From: Streptomyces sp. F63 | GTDB taxonomy: Bacteria > Actinomycetota > Actinomycetes > Streptomycetales > Streptomycetaceae | NCBI RefSeq assembly: GCF_018070345.1 | Contig: NZ_JAGPXX010000001.1 | Coordinates: 62,001-126,000, forward strand | Reading direction: 5' to 3' | Length of the DNA stretch: 64,000 nucleotides | Shown: positions 21,404 through 31,456 of the stretch, one piece after another | Numbering within the stretch: position 1 is the stretch's first letter | Layout of the letters: each line of letters begins with the position of its first letter | Made by a program: the position numbers and the translations under genes | The notes under the pieces: generated by a model | What the model was told of the DNA's origin: nothing | Database searches by the model: none | What the model saw: the letters and a program-made list of their open reading frames with translations, nothing else

Positions 21404-22255
21404 TCAGAGTCGCTGTGCCACGTCACGGATGAAGTCCCTCGACCGGTCGGGGCCGAGAGAGCACTGCTCCATGCGGTCCATGACCGCCCGGTAGTTGGTG
21501 AGGTGGGTCTCGGAGTGCAGAAATCTCGGCCCGCCGGGAGTATCCGACTGCACCGTATCGAGCAACGCAACAGGTCCGTACACATACAGCGTCGAACTTC
21601 CGACACTGGGGAAGCCACCGGCGGCGAACGGTACGACCCGGACCGTCACATGCTCCCGTTCGGACTGCTCCAGCAGATGGCTGAGCTGCGTCCTGGTGAC
21701 GTTCCGGCCCCCGAACTGCATGCGCAACGCCGCCTCGTGCACGATGAAGACACACTCGGGCGGCTCCGCCCGGTCGAGGACCCGGCTGCGCCCGACGCGG
21801 AAGGCCACCCTCCGGTCCAAATCCTCCGGCGTATGTGGCGGTACGGCTTCCCGGAAGACGGCCTGCGCGTAGTCCGGGTGCTGCAGAAGCCCCGGCATAT
21901 GCGTGAGCTGCACGGAGCGGAATGCCGCCGCGTAGTACTCCAGCTCCGCGAGGTCCAGCACCCCGGCGGGCAACAGGTCACGGTACTCGTCCCACCAGTA
22001 CGTTCCGCGCTCGCGCGCCATCCCGGCCAGCGCGTCAACGTATTCCTGGTCCGGGCAGGAGTAGTTGGCCGCCCAGACCCGGACCCGGTCCGCGCTGACG
22101 CCGAAACGGGCGGACTCGGTGTTGCTGATCGTCGTCTTGTCCACGCGGTGCAGAGCGGCTGCCTCGGTGAGCGTCAGCCCCACCCGTTCGCGCATCTTGC
22201 GCAACTCCGCCCCGAGCCGCCGCTGCCGCTCGGTCGACGGCTTCCTGACCGGCAT
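21404..22255 (-). CDS. XRE-family regulator with DUF5753 domain
   Basis: 283 residues. The N-terminal helix-turn-helix (residues about 10-65) reads LGAELRKMRERVGLTLTEAAALHRVDKTTISNTE. The DUF5753 effector domain follows, with VQLTHMPGLLQHPDYAQAVF, RQAV-type RVGRSRVLDR, FIVHEAALRMQFGG and HVTVRVVPFAAGG. This is the WhiJ/AbaA-like regulator class, paired with a DUF397 protein directly downstream. ATG 22255. It gives an intact reference for the broken copy at 55442-55800. Confidence 0.92.
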   Translation of the reverse strand: MPVRKPSTERQRRLGAELRKMRERVGLTLTEAAALHRVDKTTISNTESARFGVSADRVRVWAANYSCPDQEYVDALAGMARERGTYWWDEYRDLLPAGVLDLAELEYYAAAFRSVQLTHMPGLLQHPDYAQAVFREAVPPHTPEDLDRRVAFRVGRSRVLDRAEPPECVFIVHEAALRMQFGGRNVTRTQLSHLLEQSEREHVTVRVVPFAAGGFPSVGSSTLYVYGPVALLDTVQSDTPGGPRFLHSETHLTNYRAVMDRMEQCSLGPDRSRDFIRDVAQRL

Positions 22256-22961
22256 CAGCCGCTCCCCTCGCCACCCAAGGCACCGTCCGGCCGGTGCTCA
22301 CGACACCGGCCAACGTACTGACAAGCCCTCGACCTTCGCACGTGGCCGCACCCACGGCCCGATGCAACATCCGTCCGGAAGAGACGTCCCGCACCACTGG
22401 ACACCCCCGTATCCCGTCTCACGCCGAGAACCCCTCGGCGCCGCCACTCACACCAAATCCTCCAGGGGGCAAGGGGGTTGACTCGAAGCCGCGGCAACTG
22501 GTATTCGGCCCTCTGCGGTCTCCTCCCTTGGGGCAAGCCTTCCTCTACTCTTCCGCCGCCGGATGTCCCAGAGCCCACTGCCTCCGCGCCCGCTCCGGGA
22601 GGTACGGCGGTTGTCCTCCTCCGTAACGAGGCCACGCTGGGCACATATGGCAGGGAAAGCCTCCGATGAAGCCTGCAACGGTGGCGAAGACCTTTGACGC
22701 GGCGAGCCCCGTGCTGAGTGCGGCGGGGGCACCGCCCTGCTCAGCCCCCTCCCTTATCCCGAAGAGGTTGCGCGCGTGCGGTAGCCCGGCGACGCAAGGA
22801 GCCCTCATCAAGGCGGCGTGCACGTTCGGCGAGCCGCGTGTGCCTCCTGGCAAACCCCGTCCCGCTTGTCAGGGGTCACCGTGCCCGGCGAGGTGGTGGC
22901 CACCCCCGCCGTGCCCGGCGGGGGTGGCGAGAACAGCCTGCCGGGCACGGCGTTCCGCGGC
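22256..22961. other. Gene-free interval between the XRE gene and purA
   Basis: About 700 bases. Several short open frames exist but lack ribosome sites and family resemblance. The base composition is less extreme than in the flanking genes, suggesting decayed or acquired DNA. The purA terminator lies at 22899-22928. Nothing else recognisable. Confidence 0.45.
22899..22928 (-). terminator. Hairpin terminator of purA
   Basis: A perfect 12-bp stem (GCCACCCCCGCC/GGCGGGGGTGGC) with loop GTGCCC, 33 bases after the purA stop. Confidence 0.8.
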
Positions 22962-24245
22962 TCAGAGGAAGGAGTTGATCTGGATCGTTTCCGTGCGGCC
23001 CGGGCCGACGCCGATGGCGGAGATCGGGGCGCCGGACATCTCCTCCAGGGCCTTGACGTACCGCTGGGCGTTCTTCGGGAGCTCCTCGAACGTCTTGGCC
23101 TTGCTGATGTCCTCGGACCAGCCCGGCAGCATCTCGTAGACCGGCTTCGCGTGGTGGAAGTCGGTCTGGTTGTACGGGAGTTCCTCGACGCGCTTGCCGT
23201 CGATCTCGTACGCGACGCAGACCGGGATCCGCTCCCAGCCGGTGAGGACGTCCAGCTTGGTGAGGAAGAAGTCGGTGAGGCCGTTGACGCGGGTGGCGTA
23301 ACGGGCGATCACCGCGTCGAACCAGCCGCAGCGGCGGTCGCGGCCCGTCGTCACGCCCCGCTCGCCGCCGATGGTGCGGAGCTTGTCGCCGTCCTCGTCG
23401 AACAGCTCGGTCGGGAACGGGCCGGCGCCGACGCGGGTCGTGTACGCCTTGAGGATGCCGATGACCCGGCTGATCTTCGTCGGGCCGACGCCGGCGCCGG
23501 TGCAGGCGCCGCCGGCGGTCGGGTTGGAGGAGGTGACGAAGGGGTACGTGCCGTGGTCCACGTCGAGCAGGGTGCCCTGGCCGCCCTCGAAGAGGACGAC
23601 CTTGCCCTCGTCGATGGCGTCGTTGAGGACCAGGGTGGTGTCGGCGACGAAGCCGCGCAGGTCGTCCGCGTAGCCGAGGAGTTCCTCCAGCACCTGGTCG
23701 GCGGCGATGGCGCGCCGGTTGTAGAGCTTGACCAGCATCTGGTTCTTGAAGTCGAGGGCCGCCTCGACCTTCTGCCGCAGGATGGACTCGTCGAAGAGGT
23801 CCTGCACCCGGATGCCGACCCGGTTGATCTTGTCGGCGTAGGTCGGGCCGATGCCGCGGCCGGTGGTGCCGATCTTCCGCTTCCCGAGGAAACGTTCGGT
23901 CACCTTGTCGACGGTCGTGTGGTACGACGTGATCAGGTGCGCGTTACCGCTGAGCAGCAGTTTCGAGGTGTCGACGCCGCGCTCCTGGAGCCCGCTCAGC
24001 TCGGAGAGCAGGACCGCCGGGTCCACGACGACGCCGTTGCCGATGACCGGGGTGCACCCCGGCGAGAGGATGCCGGAGGGGAGGAGATGCAGCGCGTACT
24101 TCTGGTCGCCGACGACGACGGTGTGGCCGGCGTTGTTGCCGCCCTGGTAGCGCACCACATAGTCCACGGAGCCGCCGAGCAGGTCGGTGGCCTTCCCTTT
24201 GCCCTCGTCACCCCACTGAGCACCGAGCAGCACAAGTGCGGGCAC
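22962..24245 (-). CDS. purA: Adenylosuccinate synthetase
   Basis: PurA condenses IMP with aspartate using GTP, the first step to AMP. The 427-residue protein has [11 protein letters not shown] at residues 8-18 (GTP loop and catalytic Asp), GGNNAGHTV near 35-43 with the catalytic histidine, [32 protein letters not shown] and the C-terminal [10 protein letters not shown]. Full length. GTG start at 24245 with GGAAGGGG upstream. Monocistronic, with a terminator at 22899. No anomaly. Confidence 0.97.
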   Translation of the reverse strand: MPALVLLGAQWGDEGKGKATDLLGGSVDYVVRYQGGNNAGHTVVVGDQKYALHLLPSGILSPGCTPVIGNGVVVDPAVLLSELSGLQERGVDTSKLLLSGNAHLITSYHTTVDKVTERFLGKRKIGTTGRGIGPTYADKINRVGIRVQDLFDESILRQKVEAALDFKNQMLVKLYNRRAIAADQVLEELLGYADDLRGFVADTTLVLNDAIDEGKVVLFEGGQGTLLDVDHGTYPFVTSSNPTAGGACTGAGVGPTKISRVIGILKAYTTRVGAGPFPTELFDEDGDKLRTIGGERGVTTGRDRRCGWFDAVIARYATRVNGLTDFFLTKLDVLTGWERIPVCVAYEIDGKRVEELPYNQTDFHHAKPVYEMLPGWSEDISKAKTFEELPKNAQRYVKALEEMSGAPISAIGVGPGRTETIQINSFL

Positions 24246-24358
24246 AGGCGTACACCCCTTCCGGGCGGGGCATGTCCAACGTGCACGGCGGCGACCGCGC
24301 GGCGTTCTCGGCGCGCGCCGTCCGCAGAGCCGTCGAACCGGTGCCCCGGATTAGACGA

Positions 24359-24388
24359 AGCCCCTGGCGCAAGACAGCGACAGGGGCT
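24359..24388. other. Hairpin in the purA / lipid-kinase-like intergenic region
   Basis: An 8-bp perfect inverted repeat AGCCCCTG/CAGGGGCT with a 14-base loop, 35 bases before the rightward gene and about 115 bases upstream of purA. It could be a leader structure or an operator; nothing indicates which. Confidence 0.35.
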
Positions 24389-24422
24389 CTTGCACCGAGA
24401 GATTACCTGAGGAAGGACCGAG

Positions 24423-25367
24423 GTGTCGGCTCCAGCACCCGGCGAACGCCCCCTGCTCATCGTCATCGACCCCGTGGCCCGCCGCGACGACGCCGAATCC
24501 GTCCGCATCGTGCGGGACGTGCTGTGCGCGGGGGCGTCCGCCAAGGTCTGCCTCCCGGACGGGCCGGAGGACGTGGCCCGGCATCTGGCGCACCGGGGGC
24601 GGCGGCACCCGGTGGTGGTCGGCGACGACCTCGCGCTGCGCCGCATCGTGGGACTGCTGCACCGGGAACGGGAGCTGGCGAACGCGGCGCTGGCCTTCGT
24701 TCCGGTGGGGGCCCCGGACCGGTCGACCACGCTGGCGCGGGAGCTGGGGTTGCCGCTGGGCGCGGTGCCGGCGGCACGGGTGGTGCTGGAGGGCGCCGAG
24801 CGGCGGCTCGATCTGCTGGTGGACGACAGCGACGGGGTGGTGATCGGCGGGCTGCGCATCCCCCACACGGACGGACGGCTTCCGGACCGTGCGCCCTGGT
24901 GGCAGCCGGCGCTGCGCGGCTGCCGCGGACTGGTGCGCGGACACCGCCGGGTGAACGGCGGTACGGGCGGCGGCAGCCGGGACGGCGACGGCGCGGGCCG
25001 CCACCGGCTGCGCGTGGAGGCGGACGGGGCGGTGCTCGTGGACCTCGACCGGCCGGTGCGGGAGGTGTCGGTGTCGGTGTACGGCGGACTCGCGCGGGTC
25101 GTCATCCGGCCGGCGGACGGCGGCGGGGACGGGGACGGAGACGGGGACGGCCGGGGCGGGGACGGCGGCCGGGGCGGGGACGGGGACGGGCACGGCGGTG
25201 CCCCGGCCGTAGTGCACGCCCGGACGGTCACCGTCTCCGGGCCCGACTTCCGCTACCGGGCCGACGCGGTCGTCGGCGGGCCGGTCCGGACCCGTACCTG
25301 GACGGTCCGCCCGGGAGCCCTGCGGCTGACCCTGCCGCACCCGGCCCCGGCCTCGGCACGGTCCTGA
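24423..25367 (+). CDS. Diacylglycerol-kinase-like protein with degenerate nucleotide loop
   Basis: 314 residues with the layout of the DAGK/sphingosine-kinase family: RPLLIVIDPVARRDDAESVRIVRDVL at the start, then the position of the GGDGT loop occupied by VVVGDDLALRRIVGLL, then AFVPVGAPDRSTTLARELGLPLGAV where active enzymes have a PGGTANDFAR-type motif. A Gly/Asp-repeat insert lies near 235-260. The key glycines are missing, so lipid kinase activity is doubtful. GTG start with GGAAGGA upstream. Convergent with the GbsR-type gene 21 bases away. Confidence 0.6.
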   Translation: MSAPAPGERPLLIVIDPVARRDDAESVRIVRDVLCAGASAKVCLPDGPEDVARHLAHRGRRHPVVVGDDLALRRIVGLLHRERELANAALAFVPVGAPDRSTTLARELGLPLGAVPAARVVLEGAERRLDLLVDDSDGVVIGGLRIPHTDGRLPDRAPWWQPALRGCRGLVRGHRRVNGGTGGGSRDGDGAGRHRLRVEADGAVLVDLDRPVREVSVSVYGGLARVVIRPADGGGDGDGDGDGRGGDGGRGGDGDGHGGAPAVVHARTVTVSGPDFRYRADAVVGGPVRTRTWTVRPGALRLTLPHPAPASARS

Positions 25368-25388
25368 GCCCGGCTCCCGCCGGGTCGC

Positions 25389-26018
25389 TCAGCCCGCCGC
25401 CCCGCCCGCGGGCCCCGCCGCGCCCCCCGCCGCGTCCTCGTTCCGGCGCCGCCGCTCCCGGTGCTCGATCCAGCGGTCCAGCATCGTCGCCATCTCCTGG
25501 CGGAGGAACTCGAAGAAGTCCCGTGTCTCCTCGAGCCGCTGCCCCGCCGGACTGTCGGTGCCGAGCGCCTGGATGCCCGTGCGCAGGGTGTTCTCCCAGC
25601 GGATGAGGACCTCGTTCCGGCGGCTGAAGGAGATGTACCACTGGTCGTCATGGAGCCGGTAGCGCTCGCGCCGCGAACCCGGTTCGCGCTCCCGGCTGAT
25701 GAGGCTCACCTGGGACAGGTACCGGATCGCGCCGGAGATCGCGGCCGGGCTGACCTGCAGCTGCTCCCCCAGTTCGGCGGCGGTGAGCTGGCCCTGCTCG
25801 GAGGCCATCAGGGCGGCGAAGACCCGGGCGGGCATACGCGGCAACCCGGCCTCGACGAGTTCCGAGGCGAAGCGCTCCACGAAGCGGGAGAGCCCCTCCG
25901 GGTCCGGGCCGGTCCGCCCCGGCGGCTGCGGCTGTGCCTGCGGCTGCGACGGCTGCGGCGTCCGGGGCGGCGTCTGCGGCTGCGATTGCGGCGGCCACCC
26001 GGTCGGCTCGTCGGTCAC
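25389..26018 (-). CDS. GbsR/MarR-type transcriptional regulator
   Basis: 209 residues. A Pro/Gln-rich N-terminus of about 35 residues is followed by a winged helix: FVERFASELVEAGLPRMPARVFAALMASEQGQLTAAELGEQLQVSPAAISGAIRYLSQVSLISREREPGSRRERYRL, the GbsR/MarR pattern. A helical dimerisation tail follows. The frame continues upstream over the divergent genes but the GTG at 26018 has GGAG seven bases before it. It is transcribed away from the ABC exporter and very likely represses it through the palindrome at 26083. Confidence 0.88.
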   Translation of the reverse strand: MTDEPTGWPPQSQPQTPPRTPQPSQPQAQPQPPGRTGPDPEGLSRFVERFASELVEAGLPRMPARVFAALMASEQGQLTAAELGEQLQVSPAAISGAIRYLSQVSLISREREPGSRRERYRLHDDQWYISFSRRNEVLIRWENTLRTGIQALGTDSPAGQRLEETRDFFEFLRQEMATMLDRWIEHRERRRRNEDAAGGAAGPAGGAAG

Positions 26019-26082
26019 GTCCGCTCCATCTCCCTTGATCAGCGTCCTGGGGGGGTGAGGGCTGAGTTTATATGCTTCCTTA

Positions 26083-26102
26083 ACTTCACAACTTTGTGAA
26101 GT
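26083..26102. promoter_or_regulatory. Operator palindrome between GbsR-type gene and ABC exporter
   Basis: ACTTCACAA-CT-TTGTGAAGT, perfect 9-bp arms around two bases. It covers the spacer of the exporter promoter and lies 65 bases from the regulator start, so one site could control both directions. Confidence 0.75.
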
Positions 26103-26113
26103 GCGCGTAGCGT
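26085..26113 (+). promoter_or_regulatory. Leaderless promoter of the ABC exporter operon
   Basis: -35 TTCACA (26085-26090), exactly 17 bases, -10 TAGCGT (26108-26113), then 7 bases and the ATG at 26121. No ribosome site precedes the ATG. The -35 is inside the left arm of the palindrome. Confidence 0.7.
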
Positions 26114-26120
26114 CAGAACC

Positions 26121-27094
<974 letters not shown>

Positions 27095-27098
<4 letters not shown>

Positions 27099-28759
27099 CC
27101 GGCGCCACCGCCACCGCCGCCCCGCGGACCCCGTCACCTCCGGCCGCCACCACGCGCTCCGCCGCCCTGGCCGGCACCGGCATCCTGCTCCGCTTCGGGC
27201 TGCGCAGGGACCGCATCCGGCTCCCCGTGTGGCTGCTCTCGCTGACCCTCGGGACGATGCTCACGGCCAACAGCCTCAGCGGCCTCTACACCACCGAGGC
27301 AGAACGCGCGTCGACGGCCAGGACCATGGGCAGCGCCGCGGCCATCGCCACCTCGGGGCCGCGCCACTACCTCACCGACTACACCTTCGGCTCGATGATG
27401 GCGCACCAGATGCTGTCCTTCACCGGCGTCCTGGTCGGCATCATGAGCGTGCTCATCGTCTCCCGGCACACCCGCGCCGAGGAGGAGACCGGCCGTGCCG
27501 AGCTGGTCCGCTCCACGGTGGTCGGCCGCCATGCCCAACTGGCCTCCGCCCTGGGCGTGGCCGTCGTCGCCAACACCGCCCTGGCCCTGCTGTTCGGTAC
27601 CGGCCTGGCCGTCATGGGCATCGAGTCCATCGGCTGGGGCGGCTCGCTGCTCTACGGCTTCGCGCACGCGGCGATCGGCATCGTCTTCGCCGCGGTCGCC
27701 GCCATCACCGTCCAGATCACCGCGCACGCCCGGGGTGCCTCCGGCATGGCGCTGGCCGTGATCGGCGTCGCCTACGCCCTGCGCGCCGCCGGCGACGTCG
27801 GCACCGAGGCGCTGTCCTGGATGTCACCGATCGGCTGGGCCCAGCGCACCTACGCCTACGTCGACGACCGCTGGTGGCCGCTGCTGGTGGCGCTCGGCTT
27901 CGCCGCCCTCCTCGCCGCCGTGGCGTTCCCGCTGAGCACCAGGCGGGACGTGGGGGCGGGGCTGCGGCCCACCCGGCTCGGCCGCCCGGTGGCCTCGGAC
28001 CCGCTGACCCGGCCCACGGGCTTCGCCCTCCGGCTGCACCGCGGACTGCTGATCGGCTTCGGTGCGGGCGTCTTCGCGCTGGGCGTCACCTACGGTTCGG
28101 TGCTCGGTGACGCCGAGGACATGCTCAAGGATCTGCAAGAGGTCCAGGAGGCCGTGGAGGCGCTGGGCGGAGCGACCATCACGGAGTCCTTCGCCTCGAT
28201 GATCACGCTGATCCTGGCCATCGTCGCGTCCATCTACGTGGTGATGGCCGCCCTGCGGCCGCGCGCCGAGGAGAGCGCGGGACGCGCCGAACCCCTGCTC
28301 GCCACGGGGCTGTCGCGCACCCGCTGGGTGCTGAGCCACATCACCGTGGCCGCGACGGGCGGTGTGGTCCTGCTGGCCCTGACCGGTTTCGCCTTCGGGA
28401 TCGCGGGCGCCGCGGCGACCGGGGACAGCGGCCTGGTCGGCAAACTGACGTGGGCCGCGATCGCCTACGCACCGGCGCTCTGGTTCACCATCGGGTTCGC
28501 GGTCGCGCTCTTCGGCTGGGTGCCGCGCTACGGCACCCTGGCCTGGCTCGTCCCGGTGTACGCCTTCGTCGTGGGCTATCTCGGGCAGCTTCTCCAGTTC
28601 GCCGACTGGCTGAACAACCTCTCACCGTTCGGCCACGTCCCGCAGCTCCCCGCCGCCGACCTGGAGTGGGCACCGCTGCTGATCCTCACCGCGCTCGCCG
28701 CGGGCCTGGTGTGGCTGGGGCTGCTGGGCTTCCGCCGGCGCGACCTGGAGACCAAGTAG
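27095..28759 (+). CDS. ABC exporter permease
   Basis: 554 residues with about twelve hydrophobic segments in two homologous halves of six (ABC-2 type, duplicated), for example [39 protein letters not shown] and [33 protein letters not shown] and [15 protein letters not shown] mark the same position in each half, confirming an internal duplication. It is coupled to the ATPase gene by ATGA and followed by a strong terminator. The GbsR-type regulator suggests a compound- or osmolyte-triggered exporter. Confidence 0.92.
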
Positions 28760-28770
28760 CCGGCGGCCCC

Positions 28771-28809
28771 GGCGTATCTCCGTCCACAGGGTGTGGACGG
28801 AGATACGCC
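28771..28809. terminator. Strong bidirectional terminator
   Basis: A perfect 18-bp stem (GGCGTATCTCCGTCCACA and its complement) with loop GGG, between the convergent ABC permease and response regulator genes. Confidence 0.92.
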
Positions 28810-28846
28810 GCCGGACAGGGAGCGACACGAGCCGGTCCGCCCCGGC

Positions 28847-29611
28847 TCACCTGCCGCCGCCCGGGGTGACCAGGCCGATCTCGTACGCGAAGACGGCGGC
28901 CTGGGTGCGGTCGCGCAGGCCGAGTTTGACGAGGACGCGGCTCACATGGGTCTTCACCGTCGCCTCCGAGACGGTCAGCCGGGCCGCGATCTCCCCGTTG
29001 GAAAGGCCCTGCGCGATCAGGGCCAGCACCTCCGTCTCGCGCTCGGTGAGATCCCGGATGCGGTCCATGCGCGGGGCGCGGGGGGCGCCGAGCCGGGTGA
29101 ACTCGGCGAGCAGCCGCTTGGTGACGGTCGGCGCCAGCAGAGCCTCACCCGCCGCCACGATCCGCACGGCGTCGGCGAGTTGGCGGGCCGAGGCGTCCTT
29201 GAGGAGGAAGCCGCTGGCTCCGGCGCGCAGCGCCTCGTAGACGTACTCGTCGAGATCGAAGGTCGTGAGGATCAGCACGCGCGGGCGGCCGCCCTCCTCA
29301 CGCTCGGCCGCGATCCGCCGGGTGGCCTCCAGACCGTTGGTGCCGGGCATCCGGACGTCCATCAGCACCACGTCGGGCCGCAGGCGCGCCGCCCGCACGG
29401 CCGCCTGCTCCCCGTCCACCGCCTCGCCGACCACCTCGATACCGGGCTGGGCGCCGAGGAGGACGGAGAAGCCCTCACGGACCATCGCCTGGTCGTCGGC
29501 GATCAGGACGCGGATGGGGGCGACGGGGTCGCGGGCGGGGACGGGGGTGCCGTGCTCCGGGCCGGGGGCGGCGTCGGAGCCGGGGGCGGGGGTGGCGTCG
29601 GCGTCGTTCAC
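28847..29611 (-). CDS. NarL/LuxR-family response regulator
   Basis: 254 residues. The receiver domain (about 33-150) has DDQ acidic residues, phosphoacceptor in VVLMDVRMPG, T in LTTFD and K in LLKDAS. The LuxR helix-turn-helix near 190-245 reads LTERETEVLALIAQGLSNGEIAARLTVSEATVKTHVSRVLVKLG. The Ala/Pro-rich N-terminal 30 residues are unusual and probably disordered. The GTG start overlaps the kinase stop (GTGA), so it is translated with its cognate kinase. Confidence 0.95.
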   Translation of the reverse strand: MNDADATPAPGSDAAPGPEHGTPVPARDPVAPIRVLIADDQAMVREGFSVLLGAQPGIEVVGEAVDGEQAAVRAARLRPDVVLMDVRMPGTNGLEATRRIAAEREEGGRPRVLILTTFDLDEYVYEALRAGASGFLLKDASARQLADAVRIVAAGEALLAPTVTKRLLAEFTRLGAPRAPRMDRIRDLTERETEVLALIAQGLSNGEIAARLTVSEATVKTHVSRVLVKLGLRDRTQAAVFAYEIGLVTPGGGR

Positions 29612-31263
29612 GTGCGCTCACCCGAACGGCCGGTTCCGTGGTCGGCACCATCCGGGATGCCCGGGTTGTCCGGGCTCTCCGAGCGGTCCGGGCCCTCCTC
29701 CCGGCTCTCGCGGCTCTCGCGGCTCCCCCCGCTCCCCCGGCTCCCGGTTCGGTCACCGTGGCCCGCTCTCTCGGAGCGGCCGGCGGTGTCCGCACGGGCG
29801 GCGGACGTCCGTCCCCGCGCCGGCCCCGCCGCCCCGGTCTTGGCCAGGCCCACCGGACCGTCCGGCCGCCGCGGCCCCGACCCCGGCTCCGGCTCCGGCT
29901 CCCGCTCCCGCACCCGCCCCGGCGGGGTCTCCCCCGGGCTCGCGCCGCGCCGTCCGGCGGGCGCCTCGCGCTCCTCGTCCTCGACCGGCCCGGCGGGCAG
30001 GAAGGCGGCGACCTCGTACCCGCCCTCGGCGGTCGGTTCGGCCGTCAGTTCGCCGCCCAGCATCACGGCCCGCTCGCGCATCCCCGTCACGCCGTGCCCC
30101 ATCCCGGGTGACGGGGACACCGCTCCGGTCGGCGCCGTGTTGACGATGCGCAGTCCGAGGCCGGTCAGGACGTACGCCACCTCGACCCGCACCCGCGAAC
30201 CCGGCGCGTGCCGCAGCGCGTTGCTCAGCGCCTCCTGGACGATCCGGTACGCGGACAGCTCCACGCCCTGCGGCAGCGGCCGCTCCGCACCCGTGCGGGC
30301 GATCTCCACGTCCAGGCCCACGTCCCGCACGCCCTGGACCAGTTCGTCGAGCCGGGACAGATCCGGCTGCGGCGCGTCCGGGACGCCCAGGGATCCGGCG
30401 CCGTCGAACCGCAGCACGCCCAGCACGCGGCGCAGCTCGGACAGGGCCTCCACCGCGCTCTCCCGGATGGTGCCGAAGCTGCGGGTCAGCTCCTCCGGCG
30501 CGTCCTCGACACGGTACGGGGCCGCCTCGGCCTGGATCGCGATCACCGACATGTGGTGAGCCACCACGTCATGGAGTTCACGGGCGATCCGGGCCCGCTC
30601 CTCCAGCGCGGTGTGCCGGCCGCGTACGTCCGCGACCAGCGTCTCCTGCTCCTCGACCCGGTTCCGCGCCAGCCACCAGCCGCGCAGCGCGACCACCGTG
30701 CCGAGGACGCAGCCGGAGAAGACGGCCGCCGGGAAGACCAGATAGGCACCCCCCGCGGCGAAGACGACACCGGCCCATCCCATGGACAGCACGCTGATCG
30801 CCCACATCTCCAGAGCGACCCGGGGCCGCGTCCGCAGCGCGACCACGATCATGACACCGAGATGCGCCAGGACCCCCGGCCCCTGCCAGCTGTCCGTCAC
30901 GGCCATGAAGACGAAGACCCCGAACGACACCCACCAGGCGCCGAGCGGCCGGAGCAGTGTGAGGGCCAGCGGCACCGTCTGCGCCAGCCCCAGCAGCAGC
31001 ACCAGGAACCCGGGCCGCTCCCAGGGGGCCCCGAGCAGATCCAGCACCAGCAGGAACAGCGCCGTGAACCCCACCACGGCATGCGGAAACCAGCGGCCGC
31101 CCAGCCGCCGCAGCAGCGGGCGCCGCCGCAGACCCGCCTCGCCGACCGGGGGGAGGGGCCGGAACCCCCAGATGTCCCGGAAGAGGTCCTTCCGCAGGTT
31201 GTCCCAGGCCGTTCGGGCTATCCGTGACTCGGTCCATGCCGGCGCCGGCGTCGTCTCGTTCAT
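29608..31263 (-). CDS. Sensor histidine kinase (NarL-type partner, HisKA_3)
   Basis: 551 residues. Several hydrophobic segments lie within residues about 45-205 (AVVGFTALFLLVLDLL, FLVLLLGLAQTVPLALTLL and others). HisKA_3 follows with the phosphoacceptor in ARELHDVVAHHMS near 230, and HATPase with EALSNALRHAPGS and GMGHGVTGMRERA. A tail of about 130 residues rich in Pro, Arg, Ser and Gly follows the ATPase domain and is unusual. ATG 31263 is 7 bases after a TAGCGT hexamer with no ribosome site, suggesting a leaderless start. The signal is unknown. Confidence 0.93.
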   Translation of the reverse strand: MNETTPAPAWTESRIARTAWDNLRKDLFRDIWGFRPLPPVGEAGLRRRPLLRRLGGRWFPHAVVGFTALFLLVLDLLGAPWERPGFLVLLLGLAQTVPLALTLLRPLGAWWVSFGVFVFMAVTDSWQGPGVLAHLGVMIVVALRTRPRVALEMWAISVLSMGWAGVVFAAGGAYLVFPAAVFSGCVLGTVVALRGWWLARNRVEEQETLVADVRGRHTALEERARIARELHDVVAHHMSVIAIQAEAAPYRVEDAPEELTRSFGTIRESAVEALSELRRVLGVLRFDGAGSLGVPDAPQPDLSRLDELVQGVRDVGLDVEIARTGAERPLPQGVELSAYRIVQEALSNALRHAPGSRVRVEVAYVLTGLGLRIVNTAPTGAVSPSPGMGHGVTGMRERAVMLGGELTAEPTAEGGYEVAAFLPAGPVEDEEREAPAGRRGASPGETPPGRVREREPEPEPGSGPRRPDGPVGLAKTGAAGPARGRTSAARADTAGRSERAGHGDRTGSRGSGGSRESRESREEGPDRSESPDNPGIPDGADHGTGRSGERT

Positions 31264-31270
31264 ACGGGGA

Positions 31271-31276
31271 ACGCTA
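31271..31276 (-). promoter_or_regulatory. Candidate leaderless -10 of the sensor kinase
   Basis: TAGCGT, 7 bases (TCCCCGT) before the ATG. The block TAGCGTTCCCCG-N-ATG is repeated before the gene starting at 41832. Confidence 0.5.
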
Positions 31277-31456
31277 CGCATGCGGGCCGTCGGCGTCGTC
31301 ACCGTCAATGCGGACTTCCGGGCCTACGACTTGAGGATGACCCGCGGCCCGGGGCGTCCTCCCTGCTCACGCCGCCCCGGGTCATGTCGTCCTCGCAGCG
31401 CCCGCGGGCCGGGCGGCGTCCCACGACCGTCCGGGCGGGCACGCTTGCGGCCCGCC

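Noticed and set aside
22666..23139. A plus-strand ORF upstream of purA as an ATP-binding partner of the XRE regulator
   Set aside because: No anti-sigma/HATPase motif, overlaps the end of purA on the other strand, and composition is shadow-like.
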